Assembly: GCA_004296455.1 (NCBI GenBank) | Contig: AP018280.1 | Coordinates: 6,746,794 to 6,810,793, forward strand | Origin: Calothrix sp. NIES-4101 | GTDB taxonomy: Bacteria > Cyanobacteriota > Cyanobacteriia > Cyanobacteriales > Nostocaceae | Length of the DNA stretch: 64,000 bases | Direction of reading: 5' to 3' | In this document: in pieces, positions 17,401 through 26,000 of the stretch | How positions within the stretch are numbered: the stretch's first letter is position 1 | Layout: each line of letters begins with the position of its first letter | Notes under the pieces: model-generated | The model's input: only the letters and a program-made list of their open reading frames with translations | Database searches by the model: none | What the model was told of the DNA's origin: nothing | Translations under genes and position numbers: made by a program

Positions 17401-18435
17401 AAATTGCAAGAAATCGCTCGTAATTTAGATCAACAAGTAATGGCTCCGATTCGTCCATTGTTGGGCAATACCCGTCATATTTTACTCTCTCCCGATGGAC
17501 AATTAAACTTGATTCCTTTTGAAGCTCTCAAGGATGAACAAAATAAATATTTAGTCGAAAATTACGCTTTTTCCTACCTGACAACTGGTCGAGATTTACT
17601 ACGCTTAGATACCCCAGCTAAACAGCTTTCCCATCCTGTTGTTTTTGCAGATATAAATTACGACCGCCAAGAAACAGATATTAAAGATATTGCCAAAAAT
17701 CCGGCGGTGAGTTCCAGGACAAAAACTCGTAGTTCCCAAAATAGACGTTCTGCCGACTTTACAAATCTCATGTTTGGCAAATTAAATGCAACTTTGACAG
17801 AAGGGGAGGAAATCAAAAAAATATTTCCGGAAACTAATATTATTACAGGTGAGAAAGCTACAGAAACTGCTATTAAGCAATTACAAGCACCAAGTATTTT
17901 ACATTTAGCTACCCACGGTTTCTTCCTGCCAGATCGAGAAATTAAACCTAGTTATTCTGACTTGAATAATCAACTCGAAAAACCCCAAACTTTAAACTTA
18001 GAAAATCCGCTATTACGTTCCGGTTTAGCATTAGCGGGGTTTAATAACCGTCAAAATCAACAAAACAATAACACCGAAGATGGTGTTCTCACAGCCTTAG
18101 AAGTTGCCGGATTGAATTTACGGGGAACCCAGTTAGTCGTTTTATCTGCCTGCGAAACAGGGTTAGGTAACGTGAAAACAGGTGATGGGGTCTACGGTTT
18201 GCGACGGTCTTTAGTAATTGCTGGAACCCAAACCCAGCTATTAAGTTTATGGCAAGTTGATGATGCCGGAACCAAAGATTTAATGGTGAAATATTACGAG
18301 AAAATCAAAGCTAAAAAAGGCAGACATGCGGCATTAAGAGAAGCACAATTAGAGTTTTTAAAGAATCCCAATTACCAACATCCTTATTATTGGGCTAGTT
18401 TTATTCCTTCCGGTAATTGGCAGGAAATGAAATGA
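14431..18435 (+). CDS. TPR-repeat CHAT-domain protease
   Basis: A 1334-residue protein. A signal peptide is visible (about 1-34, ending VIAQ). About 16 kinesin-light-chain-type TPR units of 42 residues follow (KEHPDVATSLNNLA.LY..QGNYxxAEPLYLRALAIREKVLG), to about residue 760. A linker with a coiled-coil patch leads to a C-terminal CHAT domain with His1162 in HLATHGF and Cys1241 in SACETGLG, the caspase/separase-type dyad, and the usual end YWASFIPSGNW. CHAT proteases are often switched on by partner recognition through their repeats, as in TPR-CHAT of type III CRISPR systems; no CRISPR genes are near. An insertion sequence begins 15 bases after the stop. Confidence 0.95.
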   Translation: MPLKFCTVKLLSCSISLAIAWGLVGYVPKQVIAQTQPPRSAQQSAELDTAGKMSQQAFKLHEQGKYAEAISLMERAIAVFERIMGKENPVVGINLTGLAVFYQSQRDYPQAEALYLRSIAILEKAFGRENPNIAVSLNQLAGFYTLRGNYSQAEASYLRIVAIREKALGTEHPDVATSLNNLAGIYRYQRNYKKAEPLYIRALSIREKVLGKEHPDVAQSLNNLGLNYGNQRNYQKAEPLYLRALAIREKVQGKEHPEVATTLTNLAEVYRSQGNYRQAEPLYLRALAIREKVQGKEHPDISTTLNNVAGFYNDQGNYAKAESLYLRAIAISEKFQGKEHPDMATSVNNLAEVYRSQGKYSQAEPLYLRSLSIREKILGKEHPDVAVSLNNLASLYQLQGNYGKAEPMYLQALAIYEKVFGQEDPYVALSLSNLALLYNAQGNYDKAEALLLRSLSIREKVQGKEHPDMAMSLNNLAELYRSQGKYSKAAGLFGQALTIWEKALGKEHPLVGVSLNNLAEIYRSQGDYVQAEAFHLRSLSIREKVQGKEHPDVALSLSNLAGLYRDQGNNNKAESLYLRAIAIYEKVLGKEHPNLANSLNRLAEVYQNQGNYSQAAALLRRSLAISEKTFGQEHIDVATSLNGLAINYYQQGDYSQAEALLKRSLAIVEKKFGSEHPDVASSFNNLAEIYRNQGNHEKAETFLLRSLTILEKILGKEHPDLGLQLSNLASLYWRNGDINRTANFLTRGLTIEEKKLQLIYAVGSEARKQNYAQTFAGKTYFAVSLAIQSANKNPNLARLAATTVLRRKGRVLDAMTDTVQTLQTQFTDNPETKKIFTEWLNVQQQLANLVYRGAGEQKFEIYQQQIKQLEAEKERLEEQVSVKSAEFRQEIRPVELADIQAKIPLDGAMVEIVQYQPFNPRTEKTNEKWSKSRYAAVVLRHTGEPKWVDLGDSAAIDKSVTSFRQVLATPPGSSERGIDVTPVAGKNQTSKLQEIARNLDQQVMAPIRPLLGNTRHILLSPDGQLNLIPFEALKDEQNKYLVENYAFSYLTTGRDLLRLDTPAKQLSHPVVFADINYDRQETDIKDIAKNPAVSSRTKTRSSQNRRSADFTNLMFGKLNATLTEGEEIKKIFPETNIITGEKATETAIKQLQAPSILHLATHGFFLPDREIKPSYSDLNNQLEKPQTLNLENPLLRSGLALAGFNNRQNQQNNNTEDGVLTALEVAGLNLRGTQLVVLSACETGLGNVKTGDGVYGLRRSLVIAGTQTQLLSLWQVDDAGTKDLMVKYYEKIKAKKGRHAALREAQLEFLKNPNYQHPYYWASFIPSGNWQEMK

Positions 18436-18450
18436 GATATGGGAAATAAT

Positions 18451-20227
18451 TTGGGTGCGGCTCTTTTAATAAGACGCGGAATGTAGTTTAGCCTGGTATT
18501 GGAAGTGGTGGAGGGGTAATGGGGCAACAGGCTTTAGCAACTTGCTTCATCAAGGGAATCGCACCTTGATAAAGAGCAAGATGATTGCGTTTATGCTCTT
18601 GGTGTAAATGGAAGCGCCAATACTTATCCCAATCGCCGCTAATATACAAAGAACGAAGCCGCAAGACAGCCTCAGCACCAGCTAAACTCCATCTAGCACC
18701 AGTAATATCCATCCTGTCCTTGATTAAATGGCGGCAAGCACCTTCTATAATTCCGGTAGCAATTGGCAACCCAGCTTTTAAATAATCATGGTATTTGAGG
18801 TATTCGCGGTTGTTGAGCAAATATCTGGCACAGTTATCCACAGGTTTGCGTTCTTGGGGTGTGAGTTTACGTTTTGTCGCGCTTGTTCGCATCCCAGAAG
18901 CAACATCACTCGATTTACCTTCAAGAATATACTGCAAACGTTTTGTTACCCAGGCTTCAGCTTGTTTATCAGTACTGGAATAAAAGACAAATGCAGCTTT
19001 CCACAAATACTCAATCACATGGATAATATCCAGGACAATCGTGAGTTCGAGGTTGTGTTTTTTGGCAAATTTCTTCATGAGTGACAATTGTTGCTTATTG
19101 CCATCAACTAAGGCTATTAAGCGTTTTTGTCGATCTCGGTCACGATGCAATACCTCATCGAAAGCCTCTTTAATGACGACTTCTGGTTCCTTGGCAACAG
19201 AAGCCCAAACCCTTTTCCCAATAGGCTTAGGACGCTTTATTTTCTTATCCTTATCGGATGGGTTAACTATTTGCTCAACTGTGCGAACAAAGGGGTTGAT
19301 TGTGTAAACTGAAGCTACCGTTGCCATTCGCTTGGCATTGGCTTTTTCTCCTTTTGTTAAACGCTTATCTAACTTCTTGCTCGAAGCCTGCGCTCGTTTT
19401 TGGGTTTGGGGACGTAAATCCTCTGTACGTACCGCCACTTCGACACTGGGCACAGCCCGTGTCGAGTGGCTCACAATTACACCCTTCCCATCTGCACTGA
19501 TTACAATAATTTCTCCTGTTTCCTCAGCTGATATTGCTTCTGCCTGTTGATGTGCATAAAAATCATCAAAATCTTTTGCACTTTCGTATGCCAGTTCTTC
19601 CGCTTGCCGCTTACCGATTTTGGCTGCTGTTGTTTTTTCGATGATATCCACCGTTTCCCGAAATCCCGAACGAGCTACTTCGACTGCTACTCGTTGCCTC
19701 AATCCGTGGGAATATTGCTCTGCTGGTAGGTTTAACTCCGCATCCAATGGAAAAAGCGTATTTATCTTCCTACCTCCATAACCGATTCGATTTGCGATTA
19801 CTGTGCCAAATATCGTTGTTAATTTCCTTGATAATTTTTTCTTGTGGGTTCGCTTGGCTTGGTCTTTTCCTACCCACTCGGAATCCGTCTCGTCTTGGCT
19901 ACGCTTATCAAAGTACCCTTGTAACAGCCTTCTAAGTAGTTCATATCCATTATCAAGCAACTTACTTTCTATTTCTCCATGCTCCAACCCACAAATACTA
20001 TCTGAGTCCAGCCAACCAACTATTTCTTCAAATACTTCTCGTGCTTCTTCCCAAAACATCCCTGGATTTGATGTAGATGCTTGCATATGTCCGTGCTTAT
20101 CCCTGTTTTTCTTTTTTGACAACCAAGGATGCATCTTTTCCATTTTTGGGCTGAAACATTACTCTGGTTGACTTGTCTTCTATTACTCTTATACCATACT
20201 TTGTACTACTAAAAGAGTCGCACCCAA
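18451..20227. mobile_element. ISKra4-type insertion sequence
   Basis: Terminal inverted repeats are visible: TTGGGTGCGGCTCTTTTAAT at the left and, read inverted, TTGGGTGCGACTCTTTTAGT at the right (18 of 20 match). One full-length transposase gene lies inside. A clear target duplication could not be assigned because the flanks are AT-rich. It lies between the TPR-CHAT gene and the S8 protease gene without breaking either. Confidence 0.85.
18488..20143 (-). CDS. ISKra4 family transposase
   Basis: A 551-residue transposase matching the ISKra4 group: an N-terminal region with RIGYGGRKINTLFPLDAELNLP, then IVISADGKGVIV carrying the first catalytic Asp, ALVDGNKQQ with the second, and a C-terminal GIIEGACRHLIKDRMDITGARW region carrying the acidic Glu. 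The reading frame is uninterrupted, so the copy may be active. The gene runs opposite to TPR-CHAT and fills the inverted-repeat-bounded element. Confidence 0.92.
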   Translation of the reverse strand: MEKMHPWLSKKKNRDKHGHMQASTSNPGMFWEEAREVFEEIVGWLDSDSICGLEHGEIESKLLDNGYELLRRLLQGYFDKRSQDETDSEWVGKDQAKRTHKKKLSRKLTTIFGTVIANRIGYGGRKINTLFPLDAELNLPAEQYSHGLRQRVAVEVARSGFRETVDIIEKTTAAKIGKRQAEELAYESAKDFDDFYAHQQAEAISAEETGEIIVISADGKGVIVSHSTRAVPSVEVAVRTEDLRPQTQKRAQASSKKLDKRLTKGEKANAKRMATVASVYTINPFVRTVEQIVNPSDKDKKIKRPKPIGKRVWASVAKEPEVVIKEAFDEVLHRDRDRQKRLIALVDGNKQQLSLMKKFAKKHNLELTIVLDIIHVIEYLWKAAFVFYSSTDKQAEAWVTKRLQYILEGKSSDVASGMRTSATKRKLTPQERKPVDNCARYLLNNREYLKYHDYLKAGLPIATGIIEGACRHLIKDRMDITGARWSLAGAEAVLRLRSLYISGDWDKYWRFHLHQEHKRNHLALYQGAIPLMKQVAKACCPITPPPLPIPG

Positions 20228-20321
20228 TTAATTTCTAGAATCTGAAATGGTGCGTTACGCTGCGCTAACAGCACCCTACTTTTGCACTTTATTGCATTCA
20301 CATTCCTTAACATCTGAATTT

Positions 20322-20349
20322 ATTGGGTGTAGCTCTGACTACACCCAAT
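20322..20349. terminator. Hairpin downstream of the S8 protease gene
   Basis: ATTGGGTGTAG and CTACACCCAAT form an 11-bp perfect stem with a 6-nt loop, 14 bases after the S8 stop. The T-rich tract lies on the + side, so it is a weaker intrinsic terminator for the minus-strand gene and may only stabilise the 3' end. Confidence 0.5.
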
Positions 20350-20362
20350 CGATGTTTTTATT

Positions 20363-22576
20363 TTATTTCTTCACTGCTTGAACCGCAGCATCGGCATTAA
20401 TCAAGCCGCTACCAAAAAAAACTTGTTTTTCAGATATTGAAGCAGGTAGATAACCCTCACTGACCAAAGATTTATAGAGTTGTTTTTCCCGCTCAGAAAT
20501 TTGTAAACCATCGTAACTAGCGGTCGATTTGAGAATATTAATGATTTGCTCACGGTTTAATTGGCGATTAGTATCTTCACCCTTCATTAAGGCGACTACA
20601 CCAGCAACTGCTGGAGAAGAAAAAGAAGTACCCTGCGTCCACCAATATTGTCCGCGCATGTCAATGACACGAGACCAACGGTAATTAGGATAAGCTAAAC
20701 CTTGCCAAAACCCTTCCATCCAAGTTCCCCCAGTAGTGGGAATTCCCCCCAACCATCCTGCGGATGTACTCAAATCTCCACCAGGTGCGACTACTCCTAA
20801 TCCATTACCATAGTTACTATAACCTGCGCGATCGCCAAACAAATTAGTCGCACCGACAGATAATACTCCCTCATATCCAGAAGGATAAGCAACCCTGACT
20901 CGATTTTCATTACCAGAGGAAGCAACTATGACTAACTTGGGATTTTGCTGCAATATTTGCTTGAATGCTAATTCTTCTGCATCGATGGGAGCTCCTCCAC
21001 CTAAACTTAAATTAATCACATCTGCTCCCCGATTCGCAGCATAACCAACTGCTTCAATCACTGAAGACCTTTGAATACTGCCATTTAAACCAAATACACG
21101 CACAGGTAAAATTTTCGCATTGGGTGCAACTCCTGATATCCCTTGTTGAGTATTGGCGGGTTTGGCTGCAATCACCCCACTAACTAAAGTGCCGTGAAAT
21201 TCACCACCAACTTGTGAGCGAATTCGCTCCCGTAAGCGATTGGCTATTTGTTTTTGGGGGGTTTGGGGGTTTATTTCTCTTGGTGACAAGTATTTTCTAA
21301 TTAATTCGCCATCAGCTAATTTAAAAGTATCTTGTAATTTCCTCCGCAAAATATTCATTTCTAGCGGACTCATTCTTGTATCTGCATCACCAATTTCGCA
21401 GGGATTATTACTGTTAATCGCTTCGGAAAAATCCCAACCATATTCTTCTCCGGGACATTTATCTGCTGCTGAAACTTTATGTAAGTTATTTTTTAAATCC
21501 GGGTGATTCCATTGTATTAAACTATCAACAACCGCTACCACAACATCTTTACCACGGTTACTATTTTGCCAAGCTTCGGTCACGCGCAAGTCGGTGCGAG
21601 GTAAGTTGGAAGCTGATTTGGCAGGTGATTTGGATTGTTTATTTTCGGAAATTTTGGCTGTTTGTTGCTGGAGACAGTTTTGGAGTTCGGCAAAGCTGTT
21701 GATTTGCTGTTGCAAACATAATCGTAAGGGTACACTATTTAAATGCCATTGCAAACCTAAATAATTGGTTGTTGAATTCCTACTTCTTTGTCTAGTTTCT
21801 GGAGATTCTTTGTGACTTGCATCCAGATTTAAAGCAGGAGATTGCTGTTGATTGATATCTACATTCATATCTACTGTATTAGAAACTAGTTCCAAGAAAT
21901 TTGGTGCAGCAGAATTGATCCCTTTTACTTGATTGAGTTGATTGGCAATATTTAATACGGCTGTTCCCGCAACTGTTGTTGATTTGACAATGTAAATATT
22001 GGGGACAAAACGCAGGGAACGAACAATTTCTAAATTATTTTGTTTGAGAATAGATTCCTTTTCTTTCTCACCCATATTTGCTTGAAAACTAACGATGATT
22101 TCGTTAGGTAAAACAATCGTATCCTGGCTATTAGCCCGACTCAATACAGGTAAAGCTGCTTTGACATAAGTTTGATTTTGAATTTTATTTTTAATTGCAT
22201 CGGCATTAACTTTAGGTAAAGCAACAACAGCATAATTTCCCCCTAAAGGTTTAACCTGTACCTGAGAACTTTCACCTCCACGAGTCCTAGTACCTGTTTG
22301 TAAATCCTGCTCTAACTGTAGATACAGGGGATTAGAAGCGCGACTGCGGGTATTGGCCACAGCTTTAAATTCAACTGCGATCGCATCTTGTTGTTGAGTT
22401 AAAGGAACGCGCTGTCCTTTATAAATATAAAATAATTCATTTTTATTTGATTCTGTTGTTTGAGCTACAGCAGTAGAGTTAATTTGGCGATTGATTGCCG
22501 TCAAGGGAAAGATATTTGTTACAGCCAGAATAGTACTAGCGAAAAGAATGCTAGATACAACAAATTTGCGATTCAT
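20363..22576 (-). CDS. Secreted subtilisin-like (S8) serine protease
   Basis: A 737-residue protease with a signal peptide (about 1-39). A long pro-region (40-330) holds two beta-rich segments (KPLGGNYAVVALPKV; NEIIVSFQANMGEKEKESIL.QNNLEIVRSL) typical of S8 propeptides. In the catalytic domain the triad is visible: Asp351 in VAVVDSLIQWNHPDL, His461 in EFHGTLVSG and Ser651 in GTSFSSPAVAG. It has its own CATACCCC promoter-like element, directly after the terminator of the CHAT-CHASE2 operon. SD-like AGGAA lies ahead of ATG. It is likely a periplasmic or extracellular processing protease. Confidence 0.95.
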   Translation of the reverse strand: MNRKFVVSSILFASTILAVTNIFPLTAINRQINSTAVAQTTESNKNELFYIYKGQRVPLTQQQDAIAVEFKAVANTRSRASNPLYLQLEQDLQTGTRTRGGESSQVQVKPLGGNYAVVALPKVNADAIKNKIQNQTYVKAALPVLSRANSQDTIVLPNEIIVSFQANMGEKEKESILKQNNLEIVRSLRFVPNIYIVKSTTVAGTAVLNIANQLNQVKGINSAAPNFLELVSNTVDMNVDINQQQSPALNLDASHKESPETRQRSRNSTTNYLGLQWHLNSVPLRLCLQQQINSFAELQNCLQQQTAKISENKQSKSPAKSASNLPRTDLRVTEAWQNSNRGKDVVVAVVDSLIQWNHPDLKNNLHKVSAADKCPGEEYGWDFSEAINSNNPCEIGDADTRMSPLEMNILRRKLQDTFKLADGELIRKYLSPREINPQTPQKQIANRLRERIRSQVGGEFHGTLVSGVIAAKPANTQQGISGVAPNAKILPVRVFGLNGSIQRSSVIEAVGYAANRGADVINLSLGGGAPIDAEELAFKQILQQNPKLVIVASSGNENRVRVAYPSGYEGVLSVGATNLFGDRAGYSNYGNGLGVVAPGGDLSTSAGWLGGIPTTGGTWMEGFWQGLAYPNYRWSRVIDMRGQYWWTQGTSFSSPAVAGVVALMKGEDTNRQLNREQIINILKSTASYDGLQISEREKQLYKSLVSEGYLPASISEKQVFFGSGLINADAAVQAVKK

Positions 22577-22647
22577 GATTGATTATTCCTATCAAGAAAT
22601 AGTTAGTGGAGATTCGAGAAAATGGTGATGTTTCCTGCACTTGTTTA

Positions 22648-22679
22648 TCTATATTTCTCAGTGATGCTAGGGGTATGCA
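22648..22679 (-). promoter_or_regulatory. Promoter-like element (TGCATACCCC / TATAGA) of the S8 gene
   Basis: On the minus strand TGCATACCCCT, 16 nt from CATACCCC, then TATAGA, with CTGAGAA in the spacer as in the copy at 28902-28932. It ends about 72 bases before the S8 start. Confidence 0.6.
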
Positions 22680-22718
22680 GAAATTATGTATTCTGTTGTC
22701 GGAAATAAAGTACGCAAA

Positions 22719-22746
22719 TAAAAAAACGTAGCGGTGCGTGCTACGT
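22719..22746 (-). terminator. Terminator of the sigma-like/DUF1822/CHAT/DUF928 operon
   Basis: On the minus strand ACGTAGC - 7-nt loop - GCTACGT, then a run of six to seven T, 35 bases after the DUF928 stop. It separates that operon from the S8 gene. Confidence 0.8.
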
Positions 22747-22781
22747 CTATACTATTCTCTATTCCTTCTCCCTATTCGCTT

Positions 22782-23543
22782 TTAATCACATAACTGATTT
22801 GGTAAATCCTTGATTATTTGGGACAATTGCGGTGATGGATTGGGAACAGAATATGCTTGCTGGAATACATCTGACCATAATCCTTGATTTGCGAAATATT
22901 GGGCTTTTGCTAAAGCAATAGTTTCGGCATTTGCACCTTGATTTTTCTGCAATTTCTCCAAAAGCATCAGTTCCCTACTAATCCGGTTTCGTTGATTTGC
23001 TCCCATAATTTGAAAGGGTACAAACATTGTCGGAGAATTACTTTCTTGGTTTAAAAAGATTAGTAATTTATAGCTTTGACCCGGTTTTAATGCTTCTCCT
23101 TGATAAGGAATACTCTGCTTCCCAGTGACAATTTGAGCTTTGAAATCCCTATTCTTACTTTCGTGATTATCTAGAGCTTCTATGGCAATTTTTTTAACTT
23201 CTGTTCTCCTATCTTTAGTAACTTCACTATTTTTCCAAATAAACAAAGGTTGAGTATTCCAAATAATCCGAGTTTGAGTAGGAAAATCGGGGGAAACCAG
23301 ACAAACTGATTGTCCTGGACGGGAACCACCTTTACGGGGCTTGACTGGGGGCTCTGGGTCTCGTACAGGTTTAAAAATTTTTTGCCATAAATTCAGTTGG
23401 GGAGCAATTATTTGAGGATAAACTGCTTGATTTAGTAAAGATAATAAGCCAATAAAAATCGTCAATAATAATGTTGATTTGCCTAAAATAAATTTAGATT
23501 TAGATTTAACCATAGATATATTTTCGCGTTTTCCTCTAACCAA
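22782..23543 (-). CDS. DUF928 protein
   Basis: A 253-residue protein with an N-terminal hydrophobic signal or anchor (LLLTIFIGLLSLLNQAVY, about 26-43). The DUF928 body has RKGGSRPGQSVCLVSPD, then RIIWNTQPLFIWKNSEV and GEALKPGQSYKLLIFLNQESNS. The longest frame starts with TTG at 23543; an ATG at 23513 (MVKSKSKF) looks the more natural start. It follows the CHAT-CHASE2 gene by three bases at most, so it is in the same operon. In cyanobacteria DUF928 genes recur beside CHAT and DUF1822 genes; function is unknown. Confidence 0.85.
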   Translation of the reverse strand: MVRGKRENISMVKSKSKFILGKSTLLLTIFIGLLSLLNQAVYPQIIAPQLNLWQKIFKPVRDPEPPVKPRKGGSRPGQSVCLVSPDFPTQTRIIWNTQPLFIWKNSEVTKDRRTEVKKIAIEALDNHESKNRDFKAQIVTGKQSIPYQGEALKPGQSYKLLIFLNQESNSPTMFVPFQIMGANQRNRISRELMLLEKLQKNQGANAETIALAKAQYFANQGLWSDVFQQAYSVPNPSPQLSQIIKDLPNQLCD

Positions 23544-23546
23544 TAT

Positions 23547-25985
23547 TCAGTTATTGGTGATTCGTTTTGCCGATTGAGACTTCAAAATAAGATGCAAAAT
23601 ATATAACCAAAGAGTTATTGTTGGTAACAACCAAGGTACAAGAATTGCAACTGATGAAATATAAAGTTGTAGGCTGATTAATGTATAAGCACTAGAACCC
23701 ACACTCAATAGAATCACTAATTTACCCTTTTGTTCCGGATGATTACTGAGATATTCTGCAATAATTTTACCCAGTAATATAGCTAAAGCAATCATCCAAA
23801 CATCGGGAATTGGTACAACTATTCTGTGATTGAGATAATGATGGGTCATGTATGCGTGAAATTCTCCACCCGTAAGTACCCCACGAGTGTTATCAGGGTT
23901 TTCTTGATTTCGCCAATAACCCATTGCAGCAGGTAACTCGAAATTATCCTCGTTATTTTGTCCGGTTCCTGCTTCTTCGTAACCCCCTGGTGCAACTATG
24001 ACGATTTGTTGCTGTAATTTTGGCGGAGACGCGAGTAATTTCCACGCAGGGATAGTTTGATAGACTTGTTTGGGCGGAATGGAAAAGTCTACAATTGGAT
24101 GCAACCACATTTGCTGGAGGTAATAGCTGAAAGCTGTTAAGGGTTGTAGTTGCGTTCTTTCTGATGTCAAAATTGTATTGTCTTTATCAGTATAATTGTT
24201 TAATTGCTGCCAAAAATCTTGTTTATTTGTTATCTGCGGTTTTGGTGAATTTACCAATTTGTGTAATTCTTGAGAAATTGCTAAAAGATAAGCAAAAGGT
24301 CTAGGTTTTGGGTTAGATTTATGGCTAGGTAATAATTGCATATACCAGCCAGGTAAAATTTCAATTTCTCCTGCTAAACTCCATTTATTACTAGCAATTT
24401 GAGAATGCACACTTAACCAATTACCTTGAGAATCACGGGTTGTAGCCAGTATAAAGTGTGTCGGTTGTGACTGGGATTTGATACCAGTTTGGAGAGATTT
24501 GGCGAGGATGCGATCGCTTTTTATATCAGGTCTATCTAATAGGTAATCAATACCAACCACGGGTGCTTCTAATTCCACCAGTTTATCAATAATTTGTGCC
24601 ATGTATTCCCGATTGATTGGTCGTGGAGTTAAGATATTTGCTTTTTTAATCGATTCGTTATCTATTTGCACTAAAAGTACTGGAGGATTTATACTTGCAG
24701 TTTCTGCGACTTGATTCGTTAGATTGCGATACATTGCTTGGATTAAAATTCGTTTTTCTAATAACCAAGTTTGCAGGGGCAGTTGTAAACTAATGATTGC
24801 TAAGGTTGAAATTGAAACTGTTTCTAAAGGTGTGGGTTTTAGTCTTTTGAGATATTGCTTGAATCCAAATGGCTCGAGGACAAATAACGGTGCATCAGGA
24901 TGGCGAAATAAAGAAGGAATTAAATAAGTGCTGGGATAAGTGAGATTTTTTTCAAGTTTGAGATAATCACAAGCAGTTAATAATGCTTGATGGACATCTT
25001 GATATTGAGCAATATTTTTTAAAAACTGCACAAAAATTTCTTCTGCGACTAGATTGTGTATGGGTTCTCGCATGATTACGACTTGATTTAAACCCAATTT
25101 TACTAATTTATTTGCAATACTTAACCCATCACAGGAATTGAATAAAGCAAATTGCAATCCTCCTTCAATTGCTGTAATTAATGAATGTTCAATTTCACTC
25201 AAATTAATCGTCGCATTCGGTGCAATTGATATTTGTCCCCCAGTTAAATCAGTTTCCCGACTGTGACCAGCAAAATATAAAATATCCCATCCCTGTTTAC
25301 TTGTGAGTTTTTCAACTATTTCGTACTTGAATGTTTGAATATCTTTATCCTGATGCCAAGAAATTAAATCAACCTTGACAAGTTGTTTAAGTGCTAAGAT
25401 AGCTTGTTTTTCTTGAGCAAAGTTTAATCCACTCTCATCTCCAAAAATTGCTAAAACTCTGACTTTGCCAGAATTTCTTTTTACTTGTTTGATACTTTGA
25501 TGGATGTTTAATGGCTGACGGACAATACGTAATTTACTTGTTGAGAACTGCGAATTAATTTCCCATGCTTCCCAAGGTAAACGTATTAAATCTGGAGTAT
25601 TACAACTAATGAATATATCTGTATGAGTGTTGGCATAATTACTTTTATCTTGCTGAGGAAGATGATTTGCAGTCAAAATGGCGCGAATATCATATAGTTC
25701 CTTACTGCGTAACCATTGGTGAAACTCATATAAAAGTTTTGCCTCCGCTTGAACTAATTCCCCTTGCCAATCTACGCTTGGTGGTGCAACAAAACCAGCA
25801 TTAATGACTTTACCTCGTAACTCCTGACTGTAAAAATTTTGATAAATACGCTGCCATGTTTGATAATTAGAAATAATTTTGTCTGGATAGGGAAGTTCCG
25901 CAGTGATTTTTTGATTCTGATTCCATGTCAGTTGAAATAAGCATGTATTGTCAACATGTTGTACTTGCAGATGAAGTTTAGTCAT
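23547..25985 (-). CDS. CHAT-domain protease fused to CHASE2 sensor with C-terminal membrane helices
   Basis: An 812-residue protein. The N-terminal CHAT domain spans about 80-370 with His241 in YFAGHS and Cys285 in FNSCDG. Then comes a hydrophobic stretch (about 392-412), an extracytoplasmic CHASE2-like domain (VLLVQIDNESIKKANI, INREYMAQIIDKLVELEAPVVGIDYLLD) and three closely packed membrane helices at the end (about 733-805). CHASE2 senses external signals; fusion to a cytoplasmic caspase-like protease suggests a membrane-gated protease. It lies between DUF1822 (15-base gap) and DUF928 in one operon. Confidence 0.93.
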   Translation of the reverse strand: MTKLHLQVQHVDNTCLFQLTWNQNQKITAELPYPDKIISNYQTWQRIYQNFYSQELRGKVINAGFVAPPSVDWQGELVQAEAKLLYEFHQWLRSKELYDIRAILTANHLPQQDKSNYANTHTDIFISCNTPDLIRLPWEAWEINSQFSTSKLRIVRQPLNIHQSIKQVKRNSGKVRVLAIFGDESGLNFAQEKQAILALKQLVKVDLISWHQDKDIQTFKYEIVEKLTSKQGWDILYFAGHSRETDLTGGQISIAPNATINLSEIEHSLITAIEGGLQFALFNSCDGLSIANKLVKLGLNQVVIMREPIHNLVAEEIFVQFLKNIAQYQDVHQALLTACDYLKLEKNLTYPSTYLIPSLFRHPDAPLFVLEPFGFKQYLKRLKPTPLETVSISTLAIISLQLPLQTWLLEKRILIQAMYRNLTNQVAETASINPPVLLVQIDNESIKKANILTPRPINREYMAQIIDKLVELEAPVVGIDYLLDRPDIKSDRILAKSLQTGIKSQSQPTHFILATTRDSQGNWLSVHSQIASNKWSLAGEIEILPGWYMQLLPSHKSNPKPRPFAYLLAISQELHKLVNSPKPQITNKQDFWQQLNNYTDKDNTILTSERTQLQPLTAFSYYLQQMWLHPIVDFSIPPKQVYQTIPAWKLLASPPKLQQQIVIVAPGGYEEAGTGQNNEDNFELPAAMGYWRNQENPDNTRGVLTGGEFHAYMTHHYLNHRIVVPIPDVWMIALAILLGKIIAEYLSNHPEQKGKLVILLSVGSSAYTLISLQLYISSVAILVPWLLPTITLWLYILHLILKSQSAKRITNN

Positions 25986-26000
25986 TATTCCCCGATAAGA

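Noticed and set aside
18585-20171. Many + strand frames inside the insertion sequence
   Set aside because: They are shadows of the single long transposase gene; none resembles a passenger gene or TnpB.
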